From: Anaerolineae bacterium
GTDB taxonomy: Bacteria; Chloroflexota; Anaerolineae; Aggregatilineales; Aggregatilineaceae
Direction: 5' to 3'
Assembly (NCBI GenBank): GCA_016930015.1
Contig: JAFGHR010000071.1
Location: 1-47,815, forward strand
Length of the DNA: 47,815 nt
Below, one piece after another: positions 27,570-35,531 of the stretch (position 1 is the stretch's first letter; each line of letters starts with the position of its first letter). Made by a program: the position numbers and the translations under genes. A model generated the notes under the pieces. It searched no databases. It was not told the DNA's origin and saw nothing but the letters and a program-made list of their open reading frames with translations.

Positions 27570-27602
27570 CGGGCACGGCGAACAGCGTGCCCGTTGTTGT
27601 TT
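27570..27602 (+). terminator. rho-independent terminator after superoxide dismutase
   Basis: A perfect 8-bp stem CGGGCACG (27570-27577) with CGTGCCCG (27586-27593), an 8-nt loop and the tail TTGTTGTTTTT. Confidence 0.85.
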
Positions 27603-27783
27603 TTAGAGAAGCGGTGTATAGTGAGGCCAACTAGACCATACGCGCGGCGCTGATATGTGTCTAAACTCGTGTCTTCTGGCTCGTTTTGGCACTAACCAGG
27701 CGCCGGAATTTTTCGTAAAGTGGTTTTGTAAAAACCTTACCAGTGTGTAATTTCTTAAAAAATACGCTAAGAGGAGTGATTAA

Positions 27784-28131
27784 ATGACTCACATTATCAC
27801 AAGCATTTGTTTGCGTGATGGTGCCTGTGTCGAAGTATGTCCCGTTGAATGCATCGTGCCCGGCTATCCGGAAGATGAATGGCCCTGGTTTTTCATCGAC
27901 CCCGACACGTGCATTGACTGCGGCGCATGCGTGCCGGAGTGCCCGTTCGAAGCTATTTTTGTTGAAGAAGAAGTGCCGGATGCCTACAAAATGAAACCCG
28001 GTCAGGAACGTATCCCCTTCGGTGGTGAGCGGTATGCCGCTGAAGGTGGTGAGGTTGTTGACCTGACGCCGGACATTCAACCAAACTATGATTTCTTTGC
28101 TGCGGGGCCAGGTTACGACTCGGCACCGTAA
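27784..28131 (+). CDS. FdxA-type ferredoxin, two Fe-S clusters
   Basis: A 115-residue electron carrier. The first cluster motif has the spacing Cys-x5-Cys-x3-Cys-x3-Cys (CLRDGACVEVCPVEC) and the second is classical CIDCGACVPECP. The wider first spacing matches seven-iron FdxA proteins of actinobacteria, where one cluster is 3Fe-4S; that is inference here. The tail (about residues 75-115) is acidic and aromatic. GAGGAG lies about 9 bases before ATG 27784. A single gene closed by a strong terminator. Partner enzymes are not in the window. Confidence 0.9.
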   Translation: MTHIITSICLRDGACVEVCPVECIVPGYPEDEWPWFFIDPDTCIDCGACVPECPFEAIFVEEEVPDAYKMKPGQERIPFGGERYAAEGGEVVDLTPDIQPNYDFFAAGPGYDSAP

Positions 28132-28160
28132 ATTGCCCCCAGTTGGTTGTTCTGACATGA

Positions 28161-28193
28161 GAGAACTATCGTTACGATGGTTCTCTTTTTTTT
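28161..28193 (+). terminator. rho-independent terminator after ferredoxin
   Basis: An 11-bp stem with one G.T pair (GAGAACTATCG at 28161-28171 with CGATGGTTCTC at 28175-28185), a 3-nt loop and eight T. Confidence 0.92.
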
Positions 28194-28207
28194 CTGGGGT
28201 GAGGCTG

Positions 28208-29116
28208 TCATGATAACAGGGCATTCACCAGCGCGCGCGCCTGGTTGTATCCGTCACTGTCGCCCGCCCGTTTGAACAGATCACACGCCTGTTCGGCCAG
28301 GGTATAGGCGGCCTGCGTTTCGATCGGCTGGAGGGATGTGGCGATGTCGAGCATGGTCTGGGGATCGTTGACCGTCAGCCCGTTGTGCCGCAGCACGAGG
28401 TGGGCGGTAATCCGGAAGGCGCGCTGGGCGCGTCTGGTGTCGTGGATGGCGTTAAATGACTCGCCCACCAGGTGCGCCAGGATCACGATCTGCCCGACCT
28501 GGTGCTGAGCCATCGAAACAAGGTTGGCGCGATCATATTGAGCCAGCCGGTTAAAGCTGAAGCCGATCAGGTTGAGGCCCAACCGCTTGAGCGGGGCGAG
28601 CCGGGGCGGGGGTGGGGGCGGAGTGTGTTCGGCGATGGCGACGAGATCAATGGTCGCCAGGTCAGGCAAGTGATCCAGGGCGGATTGCAGCCAGCGCCGG
28701 TTGGCGGCAACATCACCCAGCAGGTGATGCGCGTTGGCAATCGCGATGTCGATCCGCGCATCGTTGAGTTCCTGTTCGGTGACGTTGATCACCTGCGCGA
28801 ATTCTTCACGCGTGTAGTCATCCGCCGCCGTGTGGCGTAAAACCTCGAACGATACGGCATCCATGCGGTGCAGCAGACGCGCGGTATGCAGCTTGAGCAC
28901 ACTGTCGATCAAGGACACGTTATCGCCATTTGCGACGGGAGTGTATGCGCCGTTCTGGGCCAGCGATGCGCTGAATGCCTGCCGGTCTTCCCCGGTTAAT
29001 TCGGCGGCGTGATCGTTTATCCAGCGTTCAAGCAGCCCTAGAGCCTGCTCCAGCCCCCGGCTGCCGATTAAAACACTGCCTGTCAGGTTGTCGATCAGTT
29101 GGTTTAGTGCTGTCAT
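28208..29116 (-). CDS. protein of unknown function, helical
   Basis: A 302-residue protein that I do not recognise. It is Ala/Leu-rich and mostly helical, with no signal peptide. A proline run (HTPPPPPPRL) near residue 170 separates two helical halves; the second contains FNRLAQYDRANLVSMAQHQVGQIV and a C-terminal LAEQACDLFKRAGD segment reminiscent of tetratricopeptide-like repeats, though too weak to call. ATG 29116 is preferred; an in-frame TTG at 29140 would sit on the transcription start of a TACAAT at 29155-29150. No clear ribosome site. Its neighbour is the ferredoxin gene, convergent. Confidence 0.7.
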   Translation of the reverse strand: MTALNQLIDNLTGSVLIGSRGLEQALGLLERWINDHAAELTGEDRQAFSASLAQNGAYTPVANGDNVSLIDSVLKLHTARLLHRMDAVSFEVLRHTAADDYTREEFAQVINVTEQELNDARIDIAIANAHHLLGDVAANRRWLQSALDHLPDLATIDLVAIAEHTPPPPPPRLAPLKRLGLNLIGFSFNRLAQYDRANLVSMAQHQVGQIVILAHLVGESFNAIHDTRRAQRAFRITAHLVLRHNGLTVNDPQTMLDIATSLQPIETQAAYTLAEQACDLFKRAGDSDGYNQARALVNALLS

Positions 29117-29208
29117 GGTGTGTGAATGTCTCGGATTCAACGCACGTTGATTGTACCGCGGTGCGGCGCTTTTTTGTTTGTTAAAACTGCATGATACAGG
29201 GCAATTGC

Positions 29209-29283
29209 TTCAAAAACCAAAAACGCCCCTCCCCGCCGGACTGCGCCCGGCTGCCCCTCCCCGGCCAAGCCAAGGCGGGGCCA
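29209..29283. repeat. GC-rich intergenic repeat-like element
   Basis: Contains GCCCCTCCCCGCC and GCCCCTCCCCGGCC as near-direct copies, and CCCCGCC (29231-29237) that can pair with GGCGGGG (29274-29280). Minus-strand reading ends in GCGTTTTTGG, so it may also act as a terminator. It fills the gap of about 309 bp between the unknown gene and the PPOX pair, together with the next hairpin. Confidence 0.5.
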
Positions 29284-29300
29284 AAACACGGGTTGCGTGT

Positions 29301-29335
29301 AAAAAAGTCCCCCGTCCAGCTTGGCTGGAAGGGGG
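29301..29335 (-). terminator. terminator of the PPOX gene pair (minus strand)
   Basis: Minus-strand stem CCCCC-t-TCCAGC with GCTGGA-c-GGGGG around a 3-nt loop (29335-29309), followed by AC and six T (29306-29301). It lies about 90 bases past the stop of the last PPOX gene. Confidence 0.7.
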
Positions 29336-29425
29336 AAATAGGGGGAAGGCGTTGCTCAAAAGCCTAATCACTCATTTGAAGCGATTACCCTGCTGTATGA
29401 TATTGAAGCGTATGCCCAAACCCGA

Positions 29426-29851
29426 TCACGCAAAGATGCCGTCCCGTGTCACTTTCACCGGCCTGATCTTGACGATCACGCGGGTTTCCCGGTCACGTTG
29501 TTCCGGCGGGTAGACATCACCATAAAAAAACTGCTTCTTGCCACCGGAATACTGCCGGGCGAGTTTGTCGGCGTGGGGTATCGCACCCTCTGTCGTGATT
29601 TCGACGACTTCCCCGCGAATCTCCAGCCAGCGGGAGATATTCGTCGGGTCGATGACCAGGACGTTAACTTTCGGGTTGGCCTGGATGTTTTTCCCTTTCT
29701 GGCGCTCCAACGTGGTATTGATCAACACGAGTTCACGATCGGTATCGGCCCAGACGATACTCGACTGGGGTCGTCCATCCGGCATGAGCGTCGAAAAAAC
29801 GGCATGGATGGGGTTAGTCAGCAGGTCCATATGTGATTGTGGGATCGTCAT
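29426..29851 (-). CDS. PPOX-class FMN/F420-dependent oxidoreductase (copy 2)
   Basis: A 141-residue split-barrel flavin/F420-binding protein of the pyridoxamine-oxidase-like family, which uses F420 or FMN to reduce varied substrates. The visible pattern is LMPDGRPQSSIVW, LINTTLERQKGKNI and LEIRGEVVEIT, the usual strand-turn motifs. It is a tandem paralog of the upstream gene, 6 bases apart. GGAAGG lies 11 bases before ATG 29851. Whether the organism makes F420 cannot be told from this window, so the cofactor is open. Confidence 0.85.
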   Translation of the reverse strand: MTIPQSHMDLLTNPIHAVFSTLMPDGRPQSSIVWADTDRELVLINTTLERQKGKNIQANPKVNVLVIDPTNISRWLEIRGEVVEITTEGAIPHADKLARQYSGGKKQFFYGDVYPPEQRDRETRVIVKIRPVKVTRDGIFA

Positions 29852-29857
29852 CGTTGC

Positions 29858-30274
29858 TTAACCTTCCGTTCGGATACGGGTTGGCTTGATCGTGATCTTG
29901 ACCGGCGTATAGGTTTCGGCCAGTTCTGCGGGAACGGCGTCCCCAAAGAATTTCGCGCCCGGTTTGTCCATATAAAAGGCTGTCAGGTGATCATTGTGCT
30001 CGACCGCGCCTTCCTCCGTCATCTCGATCACGTCGCCGCGAATTTCCAGATTACGAAGCGGGTTTTGCGGATCGTAGATCAGCAGCGTGACACGTGGATC
30101 GGCGCGCATGTTTTTTGCCTTGCGATATTGTTTCATCGTGTTGATTAACACGTGCTCGCCGCCGGTTTCGCACCAGACGACCGTTGTCTGCGGGAAGCCG
30201 TTAGGCAGCAGGGTGGTGAGCGCAGCGCAGTAGCGGCCTTCGATCAAGTCCTGGTGACTTTCTGGGATGTGCAT
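29858..30274 (-). CDS. PPOX-class FMN/F420-dependent oxidoreductase (copy 1)
   Basis: A 138-residue paralog of the next gene, with TLLPNGFPQTTVVW, LINTMKQYRKAKNM and LEIRGDVIEMT at matching positions. The pair probably arose by tandem duplication and has diverged well beyond recent copying. CAGGAG lies 6 bases before ATG 30274. It starts 25 bases after the peptide-type binding protein gene, so the three may share a transcript. Substrate unknown. Confidence 0.86.
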   Translation of the reverse strand: MHIPESHQDLIEGRYCAALTTLLPNGFPQTTVVWCETGGEHVLINTMKQYRKAKNMRADPRVTLLIYDPQNPLRNLEIRGDVIEMTEEGAVEHNDHLTAFYMDKPGAKFFGDAVPAELAETYTPVKITIKPTRIRTEG

Positions 30275-30299
30275 GTTATCTCCTGAGGGGTAGGCGCGT

Positions 30300-31877
30300 T
30301 TACCGGCGCTTTAACAGATCATAATGCAGGAAAAAGTTCGGTTCGATCTGAATGCCGCTGATGTCGTCCCAGGCGAATAACTGGATGTGATCCTGCCACA
30401 GCGGCGCGATATCGTAACCGGTCAGCAGCTCATTGGCGGCGGCGCGGTACAGCTCACCCTGCGCAGCGGGATCATCGAGCGCGGCAGCGTCGTCAAGCAG
30501 TGAATCGATCAGTGGCCGGGCATATTTGGCGTTGGCCGCGATCGGTGCATCGCTGTGAGCCAGCGGACGCAGGTAAGCGTCCGGGTGTGGCACAATCGGC
30601 GTCCACCCAAACAGGGTCAGGCGGCCTTCACCGCGTTCGAGCGCTCGTATAAACGTACTGGTGTCTACTTCAGCATACACGCCGCTGTCGATAAAGTCTG
30701 TTGGCGAAAAGCTGCTGCGTACCAGTTCGGCTGCTACACCGGCATACAGGTCGCCGTATGTGAAGCGCGAGGTGTACACGGCAAATATCAGGCGCGACGA
30801 CCCGCGCGGGCTGTAAGCGGCGGCACGTAATACCTCTTCGGCGCGTTCCTGGTCGCGTTCGGCAGGCCAGATCGGCGCATAAGCCTCAGGAAAATCAGCC
30901 GGGATCATGCTGGTGAGTGCGGTTGCGTGGCCGCCGAATCCCAGTTCGACAATGCTGTCACGATCCAGCAGCAGGGTGACCGCTTCGCGTACCAGTGGAT
31001 CGTCACACGGCTCGGTGTCGTGATTCATATGCAGGTAAAACACGCGTGTGCTGGGTATCTCGACCAGATTTAAGCCGTCAATGGTTACCAACTGGTCCAC
31101 ATCGCCCAGGAACAGCGCACGCCACGCCATGTCCACGATGTGATCGCGCACCGCGTCACGTAAATCTTGTGAGCGTTCAAAGCGCTGCAAAACAATAGTC
31201 GAAGTGGCAGGCTGTGGCCCCAGATCATAGGCCGGGTTGGCCTTGAGCACGAGCGTATCCCCGACATCAAAACTGTCGAGTAGATACGGCCCGTTGCCGA
31301 TGATCGCGTCCGGGAAAGGCACCGGCTGCTGTGCGGCGGCCAGGGTGGGGTGCTGAGGCGCGTAGGGCGGCAGCGAAACCAGCCCCAGGAAAAAGGGCAC
31401 CGGGCGTGTTAATTGAAACACAAGTTTACCGTCTGCGGTCGCTTCCACACTCGCCACGTAGGGTGTAATGGCGTCGTCGGCGTCACGTTCCAGGGTTTGC
31501 ACACGTGTGATCGAATCTACAAACGTCTGGGCCGTGATCGGTGTGCCGTCTGAAAAAACCGCGCTGCCGTCCAGTGTAAAGATGTAGGTGAGCTTATCCT
31601 CACTGATGTCTACTCCGGTTGCCAGCGCCAGTTCATAGTCAAATGTGCCGGGAACCTGGCGGGTCAGCCCGGTGTACAGGTGGCCGAGCACTTCCCACGC
31701 TACAAAATCATAGGCTTCGCCCGCGTCTAGCGAGTTGGGCAGGTCGGTCACGCCAATGGTGATCGTATCGTTTGCCTGCGCCAATGATCGCACCAGTGGA
31801 CGTGCAGGCAGAACGACAGCCGTCACAACAGCGGCCAGACACAGGCCGCATAAAATTATCCGATGCAAAACGGGCAT
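30300..31877 (-). CDS. ABC-type peptide/nickel solute-binding protein (family 5)
   Basis: A 525-residue extracytoplasmic binding protein of the DppA/OppA family. It has an N-terminal hydrophobic signal or anchor (ILCGLCLAAVVTAVVLPA) without a lipobox Cys after it, then the family entry DTITIGVTDLPNSLDAGEAYD, FTLDGSAVFSDGTPITAQ and the C-terminal dimension PLWQDHIQLFAWDDISGI. Linked permease and ATPase genes are missing, so it is an orphan binding protein in this window. GGAGG lies 12 bases before ATG 31877. The ligand is unknown. Confidence 0.9.
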   Translation of the reverse strand: MPVLHRIILCGLCLAAVVTAVVLPARPLVRSLAQANDTITIGVTDLPNSLDAGEAYDFVAWEVLGHLYTGLTRQVPGTFDYELALATGVDISEDKLTYIFTLDGSAVFSDGTPITAQTFVDSITRVQTLERDADDAITPYVASVEATADGKLVFQLTRPVPFFLGLVSLPPYAPQHPTLAAAQQPVPFPDAIIGNGPYLLDSFDVGDTLVLKANPAYDLGPQPATSTIVLQRFERSQDLRDAVRDHIVDMAWRALFLGDVDQLVTIDGLNLVEIPSTRVFYLHMNHDTEPCDDPLVREAVTLLLDRDSIVELGFGGHATALTSMIPADFPEAYAPIWPAERDQERAEEVLRAAAYSPRGSSRLIFAVYTSRFTYGDLYAGVAAELVRSSFSPTDFIDSGVYAEVDTSTFIRALERGEGRLTLFGWTPIVPHPDAYLRPLAHSDAPIAANAKYARPLIDSLLDDAAALDDPAAQGELYRAAANELLTGYDIAPLWQDHIQLFAWDDISGIQIEPNFFLHYDLLKRR

Positions 31878-31931
31878 GATGGTTATTTGCCTCCAGTGTT
31901 TTCCATGTTGCAGGGCGGCACGCCCCGATGA

Positions 31932-31937
31932 ATTATA
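31932..31937 (-). promoter_or_regulatory. -10 element upstream of the family-5 binding protein gene
   Basis: Minus-strand TATAAT at 31937-31932, with ATGACA 19 nt upstream as a possible but long-spaced -35. Confidence 0.4.
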
Positions 31938-31990
31938 CGTAGCGCGCCGGGCGGCTTGTCATCTAACAGCCGTTTGTGATGCTTCTCCGG

Positions 31991-33160
31991 CTACCGGTCC
32001 AGTGTATAAGCCGGGTCAATGATAACGCCGTTGTCAAAAATCATGTAGTTTAAGCGCGGGCGGCTGGCAAGATTCCACCGCCCGATGATATCACCCTGGC
32101 TGACGACATCGCCGTCCTGCACCAGCCACGCGTCCAGGCCGGAGATCACGACGGCGAAGCGGGCTGCGTCGTTGTTGATCTGGATGCGCGTGCCGTAATG
32201 GCCGGTCCAGCGGATCACGTTGACCACGCCGTCAAGGGTGGCGTGTACATTGATCGAGCTATCCGGCGGGTCGCCCGGAAAGCCGAATTCGACAGCCGGT
32301 TGGGCCAGTCCGTGCGCTTCCGCGTTGGCAAAGGCGGTCAGGATCGTCAGGCCGGGCACGTAGGCGGGCCAGCCGCCCGGCGTATCGGCGGCCACATAGG
32401 GTATCGGGCGCTCGACCCAGTCCAGGCCAAACAGGGCGTGCAGGTGTTCGGCCCCGTTGATGCTGGGCGGCGCGTCCCAGATCGTGTCACGCGGGCCGAT
32501 CGCAAAATGCAGGTGCGGCTCGATAAATTGGGCGGCACTGCCGGTGTTGCCCATCCTGCCGAGCGTCTGCCCGGCAGTGACATGGGTCCCGTCGGCTACC
32601 CACAGGTCGGACAGGTGCGCGTAATAATAATCAAAGCCGTCGTCACCCTGGAGCATGTACCCCTGGCCGCCAATGCTGCCGCTGTAGATGCGCGCGGTGC
32701 CGCTGGTGAACGCAACAACCGGGGCGCTGGTCACCTGCATAAACTCGGCATAACTCAGGCCGAACCGGGCTTCGATATCGACCGAGTGGGTGCCGTTCCA
32801 ATGAAAATGTGTCCAGGTGTACAGCGCTGGATCGGCGGCAATGGGGAACGCATACCGCCCTGACGGATCGGTCGTCACCATGCCGATAGCCAGGTCATCG
32901 ACCGGCGGCGGGGCAGGGGGGATCGTGTCCGGCGTGCTAACTGGCTGTGTGACGGGTGGGGCAATAACTTCAACGCGCGACCCGCTGCCGTCGCTGCGCA
33001 GATACACGATCAGAAACAACCCGGCAGTGCTCAACAACAAAACACCGGCTAACAGGCACAGGATTAGCGCGGTGCGAAACGACAGCAGCGGGGCTGCCAC
33101 ATCAGGGAAAAACGGCCAGCGAGTCGATCGACTCGCTGGCCGATAACATTGTGTGTTCAC
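31991..33160 (-). CDS. M23-family peptidase with a second degenerate M23-like domain
   Basis: An anchored envelope endopeptidase of up to 389 residues. A hydrophobic anchor (ALILCLLAGVLLLSTAGLFLIVYL) is followed by a Pro-rich linker. The first M23 domain keeps the zinc pattern HSVDIEA, YYYAHLSDL and HLHFAIG. The second half repeats the fold (GHYGTRIQIN, VQDGDVVSQGDIIGRW, YMIFDNGVIIDP) but has lost the His ligands. The start is doubtful: ATG 33160 places a 30-bp palindrome terminator inside codons 7-16, so GTG 33100, just before the anchor, may be the real start; neither has a good ribosome site. Confidence 0.85.
   Translation of the reverse strand: MNTQCYRPASRSTRWPFFPDVAAPLLSFRTALILCLLAGVLLLSTAGLFLIVYLRSDGSGSRVEVIAPPVTQPVSTPDTIPPAPPPVDDLAIGMVTTDPSGRYAFPIAADPALYTWTHFHWNGTHSVDIEARFGLSYAEFMQVTSAPVVAFTSGTARIYSGSIGGQGYMLQGDDGFDYYYAHLSDLWVADGTHVTAGQTLGRMGNTGSAAQFIEPHLHFAIGPRDTIWDAPPSINGAEHLHALFGLDWVERPIPYVAADTPGGWPAYVPGLTILTAFANAEAHGLAQPAVEFGFPGDPPDSSINVHATLDGVVNVIRWTGHYGTRIQINNDAARFAVVISGLDAWLVQDGDVVSQGDIIGRWNLASRPRLNYMIFDNGVIIDPAYTLDR
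33108..33142 (-). terminator. 30-bp perfect palindrome and T run: flotillin terminator
   Basis: Perfect self-complementary sequence at 33113-33142 (arms CGGCCAGCGAGTCGA and TCGACTCGCTGGCCG). On the minus strand it is followed by five T. It sits 28 bases after the flotillin stop and inside the apparent 5' end of the M23 gene. With no loop bases, the hairpin would open 3-4 nt at its tip. Confidence 0.8.
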
Positions 33161-33169
33161 AATGGAACG

Positions 33170-34546
33170 CTATGACTTGCTTTTTCCCTGGTCGCTGATC
33201 GGAACACCCGGCAGTTGGCTGAGCGCTTCGATCAGGTCCAGGCCGGTGAGGGCTTCGATGGTGGCTGGAACCTGGGCGATGATGCTGGCGATGTCGGCGC
33301 TGATCTTGGATGCACCGGCATTGGGACCGTCGCCGTTGCTGATGATCACGATACGATCCGTCTGGGCCAGCGGCTTGGCGATGGCTTCGGCCACCTGCGG
33401 CAGCACGTTGATCAACTGCTGGATGATCGCGGCCTGGTTGTACTGCTGCCAGGCGGCGGCCTTCTTTTCCATCGCTTGAGCTTCGGCCAAACCCTGTTCG
33501 CGGATTACCTCGGCAGTTGCCAGACCGCGCGCTTTGGTGGCTTCGGCTTCAGCATCACCGCGCTTGCGGATTGCGGTTGCCTGAGCTTCGGCATCGGCTT
33601 CGACCTCGTAGCGGTGTGCGTTAGCCAGCGTTTCGATTTCGTACTGCTTGGCGGCGGCGGGCTTGCGGACGGTGGCTTCAAGTTCCTGCTCGCGGCGCAG
33701 GGCTTCTTGCTGCTGAACTTCGATTTGTTTCTGCTTTTCGACGATCTCAACCTTTACTTGCTCGGCGCGGATCGTCTGGTTGGTGATGTTTTCCTGAAGT
33801 GTACCGGCCATTTGGGCTTCGGTTTCCCTGCGTGACACTTCGTTGTCGTAGGCGGCCTGCTGGAGCTTGTAGTTGCGTTTGGCTTCGGCTTCTTTGGTGG
33901 CGGCTTCCTGCTCGGCGATGGTCGCATCCCGCTTGACCTCGGCAATACGCGGGCGGCCCAGCGCGTCGAGGTAACCTTCTTTGTCGCGGACGTCCTTGAT
34001 CACAAAGGTGTCGATGCCCAGACCCATGTTCGCAAGGTCACCGGCCGATACATCCTGCACACTTTGCGCGAAGATATCACGCTCGCGGTAAATTTGCTCG
34101 ACCGTCAGAGTGCCGATGATGGCCCGCAGGTGACCGGCCAGGGTTTCGTGCGCCACGTTGATGATCTCGGCGCGTGACTTGGACAGGAAACGTTCTGCCG
34201 CCGTGCGGATCGATACGTCGTCGCTGGCGACCTTGACCTGTGCCACGCCTTCCAATGTGACGGCAACACCCTGCTTGGTGTACACGTCTTCGGTCGTGAC
34301 CTCAATCGTCATGATCTCCAGCAGCAGCAGGTCCACGCGCTCCAATATGGGCCAGATGAACGCACGCCCACCTTTTACGATGCGATATGGCTCAACTTCA
34401 CCGGTTTCGCGGTTGCGCTGCTTACGACCGGAAATAACGAGCACTTCGTTGGGGCCGACCTTGCGCACGCGGCTGGCATAGACGGCCACCAGCGTGAACA
34501 TAATGAACATAAAAACCAGGATTATTAGGGCACCTGCGGCGTACAT
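33170..34546 (-). CDS. flotillin-like SPFH protein
   Basis: A 458-residue scaffold protein of membrane microdomains. It has an N-terminal transmembrane segment (about 4-24), the SPFH/band-7 domain (about 27-190, VGPNEVLVISG) and a long coiled coil rich in Glu, Ala and Arg (about 195-380, EAQATAIRKRGDAEAEATKA), then a short C-terminal region. This matches FloT/YuaG. GAAAGGG precedes ATG 34546. The NfeD-type partner is directly upstream on the same strand, 153 bases away, as in other bacteria. Confidence 0.93.
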   Translation of the reverse strand: MYAAGALIILVFMFIMFTLVAVYASRVRKVGPNEVLVISGRKQRNRETGEVEPYRIVKGGRAFIWPILERVDLLLLEIMTIEVTTEDVYTKQGVAVTLEGVAQVKVASDDVSIRTAAERFLSKSRAEIINVAHETLAGHLRAIIGTLTVEQIYRERDIFAQSVQDVSAGDLANMGLGIDTFVIKDVRDKEGYLDALGRPRIAEVKRDATIAEQEAATKEAEAKRNYKLQQAAYDNEVSRRETEAQMAGTLQENITNQTIRAEQVKVEIVEKQKQIEVQQQEALRREQELEATVRKPAAAKQYEIETLANAHRYEVEADAEAQATAIRKRGDAEAEATKARGLATAEVIREQGLAEAQAMEKKAAAWQQYNQAAIIQQLINVLPQVAEAIAKPLAQTDRIVIISNGDGPNAGASKISADIASIIAQVPATIEALTGLDLIEALSQLPGVPISDQGKSKS

Positions 34547-34598
34547 GTTTTTTCCCTTTCTATCGAAGGATCAGGCCGTGTTGGCATTATCTCCTGAT

Positions 34599-34627
34599 AT
34601 CAAACCGGATGTGATGACCCATGACAA
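34599..34627 (-). promoter_or_regulatory. possible promoter of flotillin gene
   Basis: Minus-strand TTGTCA (34627-34622), 17-nt spacer, TTTGAT (34604-34599). The -10 is a 4/6 match. It would let flotillin be expressed apart from NfeD. Confidence 0.35.
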
Positions 34628-34645
34628 CACGTGCTAGATAACAAA

Positions 34646-34664
34646 CACAGAACACTGTTTTGTG
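34646..34664. other. imperfect 19-bp palindrome between NfeD and flotillin genes
   Basis: CACAGAACA-C-TGTTTTGTG, one mismatch between arms. It may be an operator or a weak hairpin after NfeD (TTTG follows on the minus strand). Confidence 0.35.
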
Positions 34665-34699
34665 CGTATTGTTCACTCTTGCGGCGGGAGAGTAACGCT

Positions 34700-35326
34700 C
34701 TACCCGTCGATTTTACTGACATACACCACGTTACCGACAATGCGTTCGATTCGCACCGGCGTACCACGTCCTACTGAGGTGTCATCGTCGGTGGTGCGCG
34801 CGGTGTACGTCATGCGGCTGCCCTTGGCGACAAACGCGATCTGTCCTACGCCGTTGACTGGAATAGGAGTGGTGATCTCACCGGTCAGGCCGACCAGGCT
34901 GGCCTGGCGCACTTCGCTGCTGATGGTGGTGGACAGGATATACACAAAGAACACCTGCGCCAGCAGCCCGATCACGATGCTGCCGAACAGGGCCATGATC
35001 AGGCTGATCACCGACCCGGCCCCAAACAGTGTGACGGACACCAGTCCGAACGCGCCAAAGGCCGAGATAAAACTGGCAATTGCCAGCATACTGACGCCGG
35101 TGGCTTCGCTTGCACCGTCGGTGTCGATCAGGTCGATATCACCCAGGTCGGTATCAACGTCCAGGTCCATGTCAAAATCAAGGTCACCCAGCGCGTCACC
35201 GATGCCGTGGAAGAATATCAGGAATACGGAATACATGAGCCCAACTAACAGTGCGAGCGCGTATACGGCGTTGAGTACACTGTCACCGAACAGGTCAGTC
35301 ATGATATTGGCCGTCAGAGTATCCAT
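34700..35326 (-). CDS. NfeD-like membrane protein, flotillin partner
   Basis: A 208-residue protein with three hydrophobic segments (about 16-40, 79-101, 103-130) and a C-terminal OB-fold (about 143-205, LVGLTGEITTPIPVNGVGQIAFV) as in NfeD/YuaF. Between the first two segments, residues 44-70 alternate Asp with hydrophobic residues (GDLDFDMDLDVDTDLGDID), an unusual acidic strip. A perfect AGGAGG precedes ATG 35326. First gene of the NfeD-flotillin unit, with its own promoter. Confidence 0.87.
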   Translation of the reverse strand: MDTLTANIMTDLFGDSVLNAVYALALLVGLMYSVFLIFFHGIGDALGDLDFDMDLDVDTDLGDIDLIDTDGASEATGVSMLAIASFISAFGAFGLVSVTLFGAGSVISLIMALFGSIVIGLLAQVFFVYILSTTISSEVRQASLVGLTGEITTPIPVNGVGQIAFVAKGSRMTYTARTTDDDTSVGRGTPVRIERIVGNVVYVSKIDG

Positions 35327-35379
35327 TGCGACCTCCTGGCTGACGATTTGCCATTAGTTTGAATAGCGTTATCAATTCC

Positions 35380-35408
35380 ATTATAGGATGCTGGCGGCTG
35401 GCAAGCAA
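35380..35408 (-). promoter_or_regulatory. promoter of the NfeD-flotillin unit
   Basis: Minus-strand TTGCTT (35408-35403), 17-nt spacer, perfect TATAAT (35385-35380); leader about 48 nt. Confidence 0.7.
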
Positions 35409-35475
35409 TTATCCTGGCTGACACTCGGCTGACGTTGCACTCCGTAAGGCTGACACGGGTTTGAACGTAAAATTC

Positions 35476-35484
35476 TGGTATAAT
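35476..35484 (+). promoter_or_regulatory. extended -10 for the small membrane protein and prepilin peptidase
   Basis: TGGTATAAT, without a good -35. Divergent from the NfeD promoter. Confidence 0.55.
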
Positions 35485-35531
35485 GCAAACCATTGTGACG
35501 TGTGTCATTCCGGCGCAGGAGGGGTAAATCG

